Origin: Treponema sp.
GTDB taxonomy: Bacteria; Spirochaetota; Spirochaetia; Treponematales; Breznakiellaceae
DNA: 8,244 nt
Assembly (NCBI GenBank): GCA_031275535.1
Contig: JAISOR010000283.1
Span: 1 to 8,244, forward strand
Direction of reading: 5' to 3'
Each line of letters starts with the position of its first letter. Within the stretch, counting starts at the first letter, position 1. The notes under the pieces are model-generated. The model saw nothing but the letters and a program-made list of their open reading frames with translations, did no database searches and was not told the origin of the DNA. Of the stretch, positions 1-6,202 are shown one piece after another. A program made the position numbers and the translations under genes.

Positions 1-18
1 CGTGTGCTCTTCCGATCT
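1..18. other. Residual Illumina adapter at contig end
   Basis: The reverse complement of these 18 bases is AGATCGGAAGAGCACACG, the start of the standard TruSeq read-through adapter; on the plus strand it is the 3' end of the read-2 primer. It is therefore untrimmed library sequence and not genomic. Frames that run into it, including the cut gene on the minus strand, gain artificial residues (RSEEHT) from it. It also shows that the left edge is an assembly end. Confidence 0.96.
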
Positions 19-228
19 TATCAACTTGAGACGTTTAAGCTCCTGGGATCCAATGGCTTCTATCATCTTCCGGTCTATATCGTCGGAAGCAATATCCGCC
101 AGATCCTTTGGATCCATACCTTCTACAATTTCTTTAAAATCTTCATTGCTGGCAATAAGATTCGAAATGATCTCCTTTTTAAGATCGGTCAGGGATCTAT
201 TCATCCGTTCTACGAATTCCTGTTCCAT
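19..228 (-). CDS. TraR/DksA-family regulator, N-terminal 70 residues (partial at contig end)
   Basis: The sequence shows an ATG at 228 preceded by a purine-rich ribosome binding site (AAAGGGGG), then 70 codons up to the adapter junction. The peptide starts MEQEFVERMNRSLTDLKKEI, is highly charged and looks helical, and contains DPKDLADIASDDIDRK followed by SQELKRLKLI. This resembles the coiled-coil N-terminal half of DksA-like proteins of treponemes, which bind the RNA polymerase secondary channel and modulate transcription. The diagnostic C4 zinc finger would lie beyond the contig end and cannot be seen, so the family call depends on N-terminal resemblance and on the neighbouring infA, an arrangement recalled from Treponema pallidum. 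The truncation is an assembly effect, not a pseudogene. Base composition is clearly more AT-rich than in the operon to the right. Confidence 0.62.
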
Positions 229-256
229 GACGGCCCCCTTTACATGGTTCCCTGAA

Positions 257-262
257 ATTATA
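257..262 (-). promoter_or_regulatory. Candidate -10 box for the dksA-like gene, inside an inverted repeat
   Basis: Read on the minus strand these bases are a perfect TATAAT, about 29 bases upstream of the ATG at 228, which leaves a short leader. No good -35 hexamer is seen at 16-18 bases spacing (the best is CCATAA). The box lies between the two arms of a 7-bp perfect inverted repeat, TCCCTGA at 249-255 and TCAGGGA at 270-276, which could serve as an operator. The -10 match is seen in the sequence; promoter and operator roles are inferred. Confidence 0.45.
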
Positions 263-377
263 ATGAAAATCAGGGACTTTTATGGTATTTTTTTAATTTC
301 ACTATGGAAATATATTAATTAATTTGGGTACATTGCCGTACATCGGCATTTTTGTCAAGATAGGGCCCCCCGCTTAA

Positions 378-406
378 TTGACTTTTTCCATACCCTGCTA
401 TAGCAT
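378..406 (+). promoter_or_regulatory. Candidate sigma-70-type promoter for infA
   Basis: A -35-like TTGACT lies at 378-383. Downstream is the stretch TGCTATAGCAT at 396-406, which offers an extended -10 (TG, one base, TATAGC at 399-404, 15-base spacer) or TAGCAT at 401-406 with the preferred 17-base spacer. Transcription would start near 412, giving a leader of about 25 bases that contains the AAGGAG ribosome binding site at 426-431. The position just upstream of infA supports the call; the exact -10 is uncertain. Confidence 0.5.
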
Positions 407-436
407 ACCAGTATTGAAATACGCCAAGGAGTTATT

Positions 437-661
437 GTGGCTAAAGAAGAAGCGATAGAAGTCGAAGGGGTCGTCAAGGAAGCTCTTCCAAACACGATGT
501 TTAGGGTGGAACTTGATAACCAAAACGGACACCTTATACTAGCCCATCTTTCAGGCAAAATGCGTAAGCACTATATCCGCATTGTACCCGGCGACCGGGT
601 ACGCATAGCCCTTTCGCCCTACGATTTAAGCCGGGGCCGCATTATCTACCGGGAACGATAG
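437..661 (+). CDS. infA: Translation initiation factor IF-1
   Basis: IF-1 binds the A site of the 30S subunit during initiation, alongside IF-2 and IF-3. The 74-residue product is nearly the family's usual length (about 72) and is one S1-like OB fold. It carries the hallmark segments [10 protein letters not shown] (residues 17-26), [13 protein letters not shown] (37-49), [14 protein letters not shown] and the terminal RGRIIYR. A two-residue insertion relative to Escherichia coli IF-1 lies near residues 27-32 (DNQNGH). The start is GTG at 437, chosen because AAGGAG sits five bases upstream and the N-terminus [11 protein letters not shown] matches the family. The gene diverges from the dksA-like gene and converges on the smr gene, sharing its last 20 bases with the end of that gene. 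Composition is closer to the dksA-like gene than to the GC-rich operon. Confidence 0.97.
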   Translation: MAKEEAIEVEGVVKEALPNTMFRVELDNQNGHLILAHLSGKMRKHYIRIVPGDRVRIALSPYDLSRGRIIYRER

Positions 662-1181
662 GCCCTTTTAGCAGCACCCAGGTAGAACCGGCGCCGCCAA
701 AGGCGGCGCTGCCATGACCACTTTCCCCCGCCAGGGGGCAGCGTTCAATAAAATCCCGGACCATCCGTTTTAGAACCGCCTCTGAGCCCCCGGAATGGTT
801 CCCCTTGCCGTGAATGATAAGGACCTTCTCGCAGCCCCGCCGCCGGCTGCTATGAAAAAAGGCCTCCAGCGCTTCCCAGGCTTCGTCCCGGCTCTGGCCG
901 TGGAGGTCTATCACCGCATCGGGTTTTTTCGCCAGAAGCCGGCGGCGGCGTTCCCCGGCGGAGAGTTCCTCCCCTTCGGCTGCCGCATCCTTATCCTCGA
1001 CCCCGTTCACCCGCAGCCAGGCTGTAAGGGGATCGACCTTTTTCGGCTCCGGGGGCGGCGCCCCATCCTCGCGATGGCCGCCCTCTTTTTTAATCCGTTT
1101 TAAATCCCGCAGCGCCCCCCTTTTCCCCGGCGATTTTGCGGTTTGGCCTTCCCATTCATCCAAAATATCTCCAAAATCCAT
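642..1181 (-). CDS. Smr-domain protein (MutS2 C-terminal-like), last gene of the bat operon
   Basis: This 179-residue protein has a charged, probably disordered N-terminal part (about residues 1-85) with [16 protein letters not shown] at 50-65, and a C-terminal Smr domain (about 90-172). The domain shows the IDLHGQ motif (91-96, with D92, H94 and G95), the HGKG loop (124-127) and the closing [11 protein letters not shown]. Smr domains of known function bind or cleave nucleic acid: branched DNA for MutS2, mRNA at stalled ribosomes for SmrB-like proteins. Which applies here cannot be told. The start at 1181 is chosen because [11 protein letters not shown] looks like a genuine N-terminus, AGAGG lies seven bases upstream, and it begins 10 bases after the stop of the BatD-like gene; the frame stays open further upstream only inside that gene. 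No DNA-binding ATPase domain is present, so it is a stand-alone Smr protein. Confidence 0.88.
   Translation of the reverse strand: MDFGDILDEWEGQTAKSPGKRGALRDLKRIKKEGGHREDGAPPPEPKKVDPLTAWLRVNGVEDKDAAAEGEELSAGERRRRLLAKKPDAVIDLHGQSRDEAWEALEAFFHSSRRRGCEKVLIIHGKGNHSGGSEAVLKRMVRDFIERCPLAGESGHGSAAFGGAGSTWVLLKGPIVPGR
691..709. repeat. Perfect GC-rich hairpin just downstream of infA
   Basis: GCGCCGCC (691-698), loop AAA, then GGCGGCGC (702-709) form a perfect 8-bp stem starting 30 bases after the infA stop. It lies inside the smr coding region, where it encodes part of a small-residue run (SAAFGGA). No T-run follows on either strand, so it is not a classical intrinsic terminator. It could still mark or protect the 3' end of the infA transcript. 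The structure is seen directly; the function is inferred. Confidence 0.5.
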
Positions 1182-1191
1182 GCCGGCGCCT

Positions 1192-2664
1192 CTAGTAAAA
1201 AACAATTTTCTCCTGAAGCACCCACCCGGCTTTACCGTCAAAGGTCTCCGCATAGGCCCAGTCATCGGCTCCGGACCGGATCCGGACCGGCTGGCCCTCA
1301 TCCCAATAGGCGCTCACCCCCCCCTGGGGGTCCGGCACCCGGTAGGCGGTACAGGACCGCAGGACCGCGGGGCCGCCCCTGCCGGGAAAGCCCCGATCCA
1401 TTAAGCCGCTGGCCAGACCATAAAGGCCGCCGGAAAGGATTATCATCAGTATAATAATGACACCTCTATAACCCCAGGATTGGCCGAAAGTTACGGATGT
1501 TGTTTTTGAACCCCCGGTCCGGGGGGAAAAGAGATGTCCTATCCCCAGCAGGATCAGGAGAAGGCCGCTCCCCAGGCTTATGCAGGCCAGGGGTTTCAGG
1601 GGCCGCCATTTTTCATCCTCCGTAAGCTCCAGGCCCAGGGCCTTTTCCGCGCGCCGCCGCAGGGGAAGAAGGGTATGGCCCGCCAAAAGGTCCCGCTCGT
1701 CCCGGCGGAGCCCCGCCAGGGCTTCGGCCCGGTTCCCCCGGTCCCAAAGAAGCCGGGCCCTTTCGGCCGCCGCCCTGTAGGAGTCCCGGAACAGGAAGAA
1801 AACCTCCTCCTCCGGGGGAAAGGGTATGGCCTCCGCCGCGGCCGGAGCAGGGGGGGCGGCCTCCGGCAGGGCGGGACCGGCCGGCCCTGCCGGTCCCGAG
1901 GGGGCGCTAATACGGATGCTGAGGGCCGGGGAGTCCAGGGCCAGGGCCTCATAATGGGAGTGTAAGGGGGGCAGGGAAAAGGTCTCTCCCCTTAGGGGAA
2001 TAAGCTCCAGCCGGAATACAACCTGCCGTTCCCTGTCGGTTTTGGTAAGGGGCAGTTCCTGCAGCACCGCGCCTTCCGGAACATCGAGGAGAAAGGACAG
2101 TTTCCCCGGAAGGGGAATTTCGGGGTTCCAATCAACTATACGGAGGCTTAGTTCCGTGCGCTCCCCAATCTTTAGGGAACTGGGATAGGGGTCCCACAAG
2201 AGCCGAGGCTGGTACTCCCTAAGGGCGCCCTCTTCGGAGAGGACCAGGACCCGCAATTCCCCCGTAAGGGCCCTTTTATGGGGGGTGCTGAATTCAAAGG
2301 GGCCCAGGGAAAACAGACCCGCCCTTTGGGGGATAAATGAAAATTCAACCAGGGTCCAGCGGACATCCCGGTTCTCCGCGGTCCGAACCCACCGGCCCCC
2401 GGTACGGACCTGTTCCAGGGAAAGGGCCGCGGGCAGGCTGGGAGGCAGGACCGTGACTTCCCCGGATACGGGATGATCCACCAGGAAGGAAAGCTTCCAG
2501 GGGGCGTTTTTAACCGGATTGTCGGGGGACATTTCGGTCATAACTACCAGATCTTCCTCCGGGCCGGAAGCGCCGGGAGCAAGGGGGCGGAGAAAAAATA
2601 AGAGGAGCCCTAATAATCCGGGCCCGAAGGCACGGTATCTTCGAGCCATTCCCGGCTTTTCCAT
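1192..2664 (-). CDS. BatD-like exported protein with TPR-like helices and C-terminal SH3b domain
   Basis: The 490-residue product has a basic, hydrophobic signal or anchor segment (about 8-32), two beta-rich BatD-like regions (about 36-145 and 150-253), a Pro/Ala-rich linker (254-284), a helical segment that resembles one TPR-like hairpin (about 290-345), two membrane segments (about 357-379 and 400-420) and a C-terminal SH3b-like domain (about 432-490, ending GWVLQEKIVFY). In Bacteroides the first part is typical of BatD, while helical repeats, two membrane spans and SH3 are typical of BatE, so this looks like a fusion of both. It probably sits in the inner membrane, its beta domains in the periplasm, and works with the VWA proteins encoded upstream. 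The start at 2664 has AAGGAG (2673-2678) eight bases upstream; the alternative Met6 has no comparable site. It overlaps the end of the TPR lipoprotein gene by 55 bases. The domain call rests on pattern and context, not on a profile search. Confidence 0.75.
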   Translation of the reverse strand: MEKPGMARRYRAFGPGLLGLLLFFLRPLAPGASGPEEDLVVMTEMSPDNPVKNAPWKLSFLVDHPVSGEVTVLPPSLPAALSLEQVRTGGRWVRTAENRDVRWTLVEFSFIPQRAGLFSLGPFEFSTPHKRALTGELRVLVLSEEGALREYQPRLLWDPYPSSLKIGERTELSLRIVDWNPEIPLPGKLSFLLDVPEGAVLQELPLTKTDRERQVVFRLELIPLRGETFSLPPLHSHYEALALDSPALSIRISAPSGPAGPAGPALPEAAPPAPAAAEAIPFPPEEEVFFLFRDSYRAAAERARLLWDRGNRAEALAGLRRDERDLLAGHTLLPLRRRAEKALGLELTEDEKWRPLKPLACISLGSGLLLILLGIGHLFSPRTGGSKTTSVTFGQSWGYRGVIIILMIILSGGLYGLASGLMDRGFPGRGGPAVLRSCTAYRVPDPQGGVSAYWDEGQPVRIRSGADDWAYAETFDGKAGWVLQEKIVFY

Positions 2665-3236
2665 TGGTCTTGCTCCTTCCGGCGTAAATAATCAAAAAGG
2701 CCCCTGGGCCCCTCCCGGGACTCCCGGATATCAACGGAGGGCGAGGAAGCCGCCGCCGCCGCATTTTGACGGATAAGGAATAAGAGGCTTAATTCCAGGT
2801 TTCGCTTTGCCTCAATACGGCCGCTGTCCGTTTCCAGGGCCTCCCTGAACTGCGCCGCCGCTCCGGTAAAATCGCCGCCCTGGAAACGGGCTATCCCCGT
2901 ATTGTAATGGATACGGTAGAGCAATTCCCGGTGATCTTCCCGGGGAAAGGTACGAAGCGCGGCTTCGGCGGCGCTGAAACGCTGGAGCGCGGCATCGTCC
3001 TCGCCCATGGAGAGGTAGACCGAACCCAGCCCGTATTCGGCATAGGGGACGGTTTCGGGGAACCGGAGAGCCTCCAGGTACGACGAGATGGCTTCGGTGT
3101 ACATGCCCTGGGAGTTAAAAAAATTCCCCCCCATCAGGAGCAGCTTTCCCGAAACCGGGGAACAGGAAAAGACAGAGGCCCCCAGGAGGATCAGGAGGGC
3201 CCCGGCGGGGAATCCGGAGGCGCCGCGGTTACCCAT
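2610..3236 (-). CDS. batC: TPR-repeat lipoprotein, BatC-like
   Basis: The start at 3236 gives a 208-residue protein beginning MGNRGASGFPAG, with a hydrophobic stretch and the lipobox-like end GASVFSC (Cys25), the usual form of a spirochaetal lipoprotein signal. About three TPR-like units follow: near 34-58 (NFFNSQGMYTEAISSYLEAL), 65-98 (YGLGSVYLSMGEDDAALQRF) and 107-137 (YNTGIARFQGGDFTGAAAQF). An Ala/Ser linker (159-165) and a charged tail with FDYLRRKEQDQWKSREW complete it; a charged tail after TPRs is common in BatC. TPRs provide a protein-binding scaffold, here probably for BatB or the BatD-like protein at the periplasmic face of the membrane. The start was preferred over an upstream extension of the frame lying wholly within batB because it gives a proper signal peptide, an 8-bp overlap with the batB stop (ATGGGTAA) and AAGGA upstream. 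Confidence 0.83.
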   Translation of the reverse strand: MGNRGASGFPAGALLILLGASVFSCSPVSGKLLLMGGNFFNSQGMYTEAISSYLEALRFPETVPYAEYGLGSVYLSMGEDDAALQRFSAAEAALRTFPREDHRELLYRIHYNTGIARFQGGDFTGAAAQFREALETDSGRIEAKRNLELSLLFLIRQNAAAAASSPSVDIRESREGPRGLFDYLRRKEQDQWKSREWLEDTVPSGPDY

Positions 3237-4245
3237 GCTTCCGCCGTCCTTTTTCCAGCCCCTTCGAGACACCCAGGGCCGCCAGGGCGGCGATAACAAA
3301 AACATGCCACTGGGGCTTGGTTTCCCGCCGGTATCCCCTCGAAACCGCCTCCGAAGACAGGGACGCCAGGTGATCCGCCAATAAACCGGCGGCATTGCTC
3401 CGGTTCCCGTCCACATAGATACCCCCGCCATGTTCCGCCGCGTTCCGCAGAATTTCGTCCCGTAAATGGCTTATCACCGGGGAGCCCTCCTCATCCAAAA
3501 GGGTGTCCTGACCCAGGGGAACCGGCCCTCCCCCTGGGGAGCCGAAGCCCGCGGTGATAAGGACGATGTCCCGGTCCAGGGCCCGTTCCAGGGCCGCGGA
3601 GAGGGAGCCCTCCAGGGCCTCCCCGTCGGAAAGCAGGATGATCCGCCGCCGGGTGGGAAAGGCATCCTGAAAAGCCCCGGCGGCCGCATCGATCAGCTGT
3701 TCCAGGTTGGTCCCGGTTCCGGTAACAAGGGAGCCGGAGATCCCCTCCAGGAACCCAAGTACCGCTTCGGCGTCGTCAGTTAAGGGAAGGGCGAGAATTC
3801 CCCGGCCCTTGCCTATGGCCGCCCCAAACCGAAGCCCCGAATTTACCGGGTCCTGGTTCAAGACCAGTTCCCTGGCCAGCGCGGCGGCCCGGTCCAGCCG
3901 GGAAACCGCCGTTTCCCCCCCAAGGGGGACATCCCGGACATCCATACTGCGGGACAGATCCATGGCAAAGACCACATCCAGCCCCCGGCGGGATTCGCTT
4001 ACCAGGCGGCTCCCCCACCGGGGTTCCGCCAGGGCCAGGACCCCGCAGATATAGAAGAGGCAAAAGGCGGCGGCGGAAAGGAAATACCGGGACCGCAATT
4101 CCCGGACCCGGACGGCGCCCTGATCCGGGGAACGTTTAAGAAAGTCCGGAACGGCCCGGTGTTTATGATAATGGAAAAAAACCAAAAAAATTGAGGGGAG
4201 TACCGGAAAAAGGGCCAGGAGCATCCGGGGATTGTCAAAGCTCAT
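3229..4245 (-). CDS. batB: BatB-like membrane protein with VWA domain
   Basis: This 338-residue protein has an N-terminal hydrophobic segment (about 8-26), a second one (about 54-73), a von Willebrand A domain (about 88-300) and a weaker C-terminal hydrophobic segment (about 313-327). The metal-ion-dependent adhesion site (MIDAS) appears intact: DLSRS (D96, S98, S100), a Thr in the TGTGTN loop (T179 likely) and LLSDGE (D207). VWA domains bind partner proteins through a coordinated Mg2+ or Mn2+. Together with BatA it would form the VWA pair typical of the bat system. The start overlaps the batA stop as ATGA (4242-4245), and a G-rich site (GGGGG) lies about seven bases upstream. BatA and BatB are paralogues; the B label here follows operon order. 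Confidence 0.9.
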   Translation of the reverse strand: MSFDNPRMLLALFPVLPSIFLVFFHYHKHRAVPDFLKRSPDQGAVRVRELRSRYFLSAAAFCLFYICGVLALAEPRWGSRLVSESRRGLDVVFAMDLSRSMDVRDVPLGGETAVSRLDRAAALARELVLNQDPVNSGLRFGAAIGKGRGILALPLTDDAEAVLGFLEGISGSLVTGTGTNLEQLIDAAAGAFQDAFPTRRRIILLSDGEALEGSLSAALERALDRDIVLITAGFGSPGGGPVPLGQDTLLDEEGSPVISHLRDEILRNAAEHGGGIYVDGNRSNAAGLLADHLASLSSEAVSRGYRRETKPQWHVFVIAALAALGVSKGLEKGRRKHG

Positions 4246-5243
4246 AAAAAAGCCCCCAGGATATAACGGCGGATGAACCGGACGGCGCAGAGTAGTACCA
4301 GGGCGGCCATAATAAGGGGCCCCTGAAAACCGCTGGTCCGGTTCATAAAGCCGGACCTTCCGGGGATCAGCTCCGCCTCATTCACCCGGGAAAAGGCCCC
4401 GGAAAGGGCCTCCGCAGAGGGGGCCGCGATATAAACGCCCCCGCCGCTCCTGGCAATAGCCTTGAGAGCTTCGGGATCAAACCGGGAATCAAAGGTTCCG
4501 GTCCGGCGTATCCTGGAAAAGGGATCCACATAATCGATGGGGATCTCTCCGCCGCTCCCCACCCCGATAACCCAGAGGGAGACCCCCGCCGTCCGGAGAA
4601 GCGCCGCCGCGGTCTCCGGGTGTATGGCCCCGGCGTTGTTTTCCCCATCGGTGATCAGCACCACCGCCCTGCGGGGGGCGGCGGAATTCCTCGAGTGCAG
4701 GGCGGCCAGGGCCAGCCCCATGCCCAGGGCGGTACCATCCCCCAATTCGGCGATCCGCAGCGTCTCAAGCCGGGAAAACAGGGCCCCCCGATCCACCGTA
4801 GGGGGGACCAGGAGACCCGCTTCGGTCCCCACCGCCACAAGGCCGATAGCGTCCGAGGGGCGCTCCTCCGCAAAGTCCCGGACCAGGGTCCGGGCAAGGT
4901 CAAAGCGGCTGCGGCCATTCATGTCGATCCCCGCCATGCTGGGGCTTATATCCATCACAAAAAGGATATCCGCCCCCCGGTTAAGCCATACTATTTCGGT
5001 GGATATAAACCGGGGGCCCCCCAGGGCGATAACAAGGAAGACGGCCCCCAGCAGTTCCAGGAAACGGCCGATCCTGATGAGGAATTCAACCCTGAAGGGG
5101 GGCTTAAAGGGAATTCCCCCCGGGGGGCCCAGGGGAAGGCGCAGGACCAGGGCATCCTTGAAAAAACGGGAAAAGAACATGATCAGGATGATAACAAGGA
5201 GCCCCAGGAAAACAAGGAGGGGCCGTTCAAAACCGATGCTCAT
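4242..5243 (-). CDS. batA: BatA-like membrane protein with VWA domain
   Basis: This 333-residue protein has the usual BatA plan: an N-terminal membrane segment (about 8-25), a second one (about 60-76), a VWA domain (about 90-285) and a C-terminal membrane segment (about 307-327), so the VWA domain should lie on one face of the inner membrane between anchors. The MIDAS motif is complete: DISPS (D98, S100, S102), T171 in GDGTALG and LITDGEN (D199). GVGS and YVDPFSRIRRTGTFDSRFDPEAL fit the family. The start at 5243 overlaps the stop of the preceding gene as ATGA, and GGAAGGGG lies just upstream. It follows the unclassified membrane protein and precedes batB. It probably partners with the MoxR ATPase of the same operon. 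Confidence 0.93.
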   Translation of the reverse strand: MSIGFERPLLVFLGLLVIILIMFFSRFFKDALVLRLPLGPPGGIPFKPPFRVEFLIRIGRFLELLGAVFLVIALGGPRFISTEIVWLNRGADILFVMDISPSMAGIDMNGRSRFDLARTLVRDFAEERPSDAIGLVAVGTEAGLLVPPTVDRGALFSRLETLRIAELGDGTALGMGLALAALHSRNSAAPRRAVVLITDGENNAGAIHPETAAALLRTAGVSLWVIGVGSGGEIPIDYVDPFSRIRRTGTFDSRFDPEALKAIARSGGGVYIAAPSAEALSGAFSRVNEAELIPGRSGFMNRTSGFQGPLIMAALVLLCAVRFIRRYILGAFL

Positions 5244-6202
5244 AGGGCCCCTTCCGCCGGTATGCGGGCCCTTCCGGCAAGGCGGCGGGATTCCCGTTCC
5301 CCGCGCTCCAGGGCGTCGGTAAAGCTTTTGAAATCATCCAGAATCCCAATCACATCGGTCCCCCGGATGCCGGCGCCGCTGAACCTAAGGGTATCGCAGC
5401 GGGAGAAAACATCCCGCAGGAATTCCCCCGAAAGTACCGCGTCATGATCTTCCGGGGCGCCGGTCAGGGAGGGCAGGGCGGTGAATTCCCGGGGAACCAT
5501 GGCCCGGCAATTCATCCCGGAGAGCAGGCCCAGGAAGGTTCTGAATTCCCGGGATACGCGGCTGAGTATTTCCGCCTCCGGGCCCCCGGCGGATTTGTCC
5601 TTTAAAAGGGTATTCCGCAGCCGCCGGAGGATCCTCCCCATGGCCCGGATCCGCCGCCGCCGGCGGAACCGCACTCCCAGATTCCGCAGGCGGGGCAGGG
5701 CCCAGATCCTTCCCAGGACCACCAGCAGAAAAAACCCGAGGATCCCCAGAAGGGTCCCGTATATCATCACCGCCGTACCGGGGGCGGACAGGGGCGGGGT
5801 GGGGCCGGACAGGACCTTTCCCTGGGGATCGGCATCTAAAATGGAAGAGATGGTAAGCTCAAGCCCCGTAAAGGTATGGGAGGCGATTTCTATGGGGGGT
5901 AGTTTAATAAGCCCCGGCGCGTAGGCCCGAAAATCTATCAATAAACGGCTCATGCCGCCCCGGCGTTCCAACTCCACCTGGGTAATAAGCAGGTCCTCCG
6001 ATTGGGGAAGCCCCTCCGGTCCCCGCACGATCCTGCCTTCGGAGCCGGAAAAGGCCGAACCCAAAGGGATTACCAGCCGCCCCCGGTCCCCTACAAAGAT
6101 CGTCTGGGGTATGCTATAGGGGGACCCATCCCCTTCTCCTTCCTGGGCTTCTCCGGGATAGAGCAGCCACAGCAGCAGGAGGATGAAAAAGCCGCCCCTC
6201 AT
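5240..6202 (-). CDS. Single-pass membrane protein of unrecognised family in the BatD/DUF4381 position
   Basis: No family can be assigned with certainty. The start at 6202 gives 320 residues: a signal peptide (MRGGFFILLLLWLLYPGEAQ), an exported beta-rich region (about 28-120), a Pro/Gly linker, one clear membrane segment (about 143-165), a strongly basic stretch (171-198) that should be cytoplasmic, and a helical C-terminal domain (about 205-300) with SREFRTFLGLL, MNCRAMVPREF and DVFSRCDTLRFSGAG. The layout recalls DUF4381 or short BatD-like proteins, which often lie between DUF58 and batA genes. The start is supported by a 4-bp ATGA overlap with the DUF58 stop, GGAGG eight bases upstream and the signal peptide; the frame extends further upstream only within the DUF58 gene. 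It may carry a signal across the membrane between periplasmic Bat parts and cytoplasmic MoxR/DUF58; that role is inferred from topology alone. Confidence 0.72.
   Translation of the reverse strand: MRGGFFILLLLWLLYPGEAQEGEGDGSPYSIPQTIFVGDRGRLVIPLGSAFSGSEGRIVRGPEGLPQSEDLLITQVELERRGGMSRLLIDFRAYAPGLIKLPPIEIASHTFTGLELTISSILDADPQGKVLSGPTPPLSAPGTAVMIYGTLLGILGFFLLVVLGRIWALPRLRNLGVRFRRRRRIRAMGRILRRLRNTLLKDKSAGGPEAEILSRVSREFRTFLGLLSGMNCRAMVPREFTALPSLTGAPEDHDAVLSGEFLRDVFSRCDTLRFSGAGIRGTDVIGILDDFKSFTDALERGERESRRLAGRARIPAEGAL

Noticed and set aside
2..322. 106-codon plus-strand open frame at the left edge
   Set aside because: It starts inside the adapter and is antisense to the dksA-like gene; the Ser/Ile/Arg-rich product has no motif.
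1182..1301. Longer upstream start for the Smr protein
   Set aside because: The extra 40 residues lie wholly in the BatD-like gene, are Arg/Pro-rich and lack a ribosome binding site, while the inner start at 1181 has one and a natural N-terminus.
1513..1528. GC-rich palindrome (CCCCCGG T CCGGGGG) as a terminator
   Set aside because: It has almost no loop, no T-run follows on either strand, and it lies between two membrane spans in the coding sequence of the BatD-like gene.
3237..3431. Longer upstream start for the TPR lipoprotein
   Set aside because: The extension overlaps batB over 195 bases and would bury the lipoprotein signal peptide inside the protein.
3512..3538. Inverted repeat CCCAGGGG / CCCCTGGG within batB
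   Set aside because: It is most simply explained by repeated Gly and Pro codons (GGG, CCC) in a Gly/Pro-rich stretch; it lies deep in the gene and no regulatory role is indicated.
4537..5447. Two long plus-strand open frames (261 and 275 codons) opposite batA and its upstream neighbour
   Set aside because: They are antisense to clear genes with intact family motifs. Their products are low-complexity Arg/Pro/Gly-rich sequences without recognisable motifs, as expected from a GC-rich coding strand read backwards.
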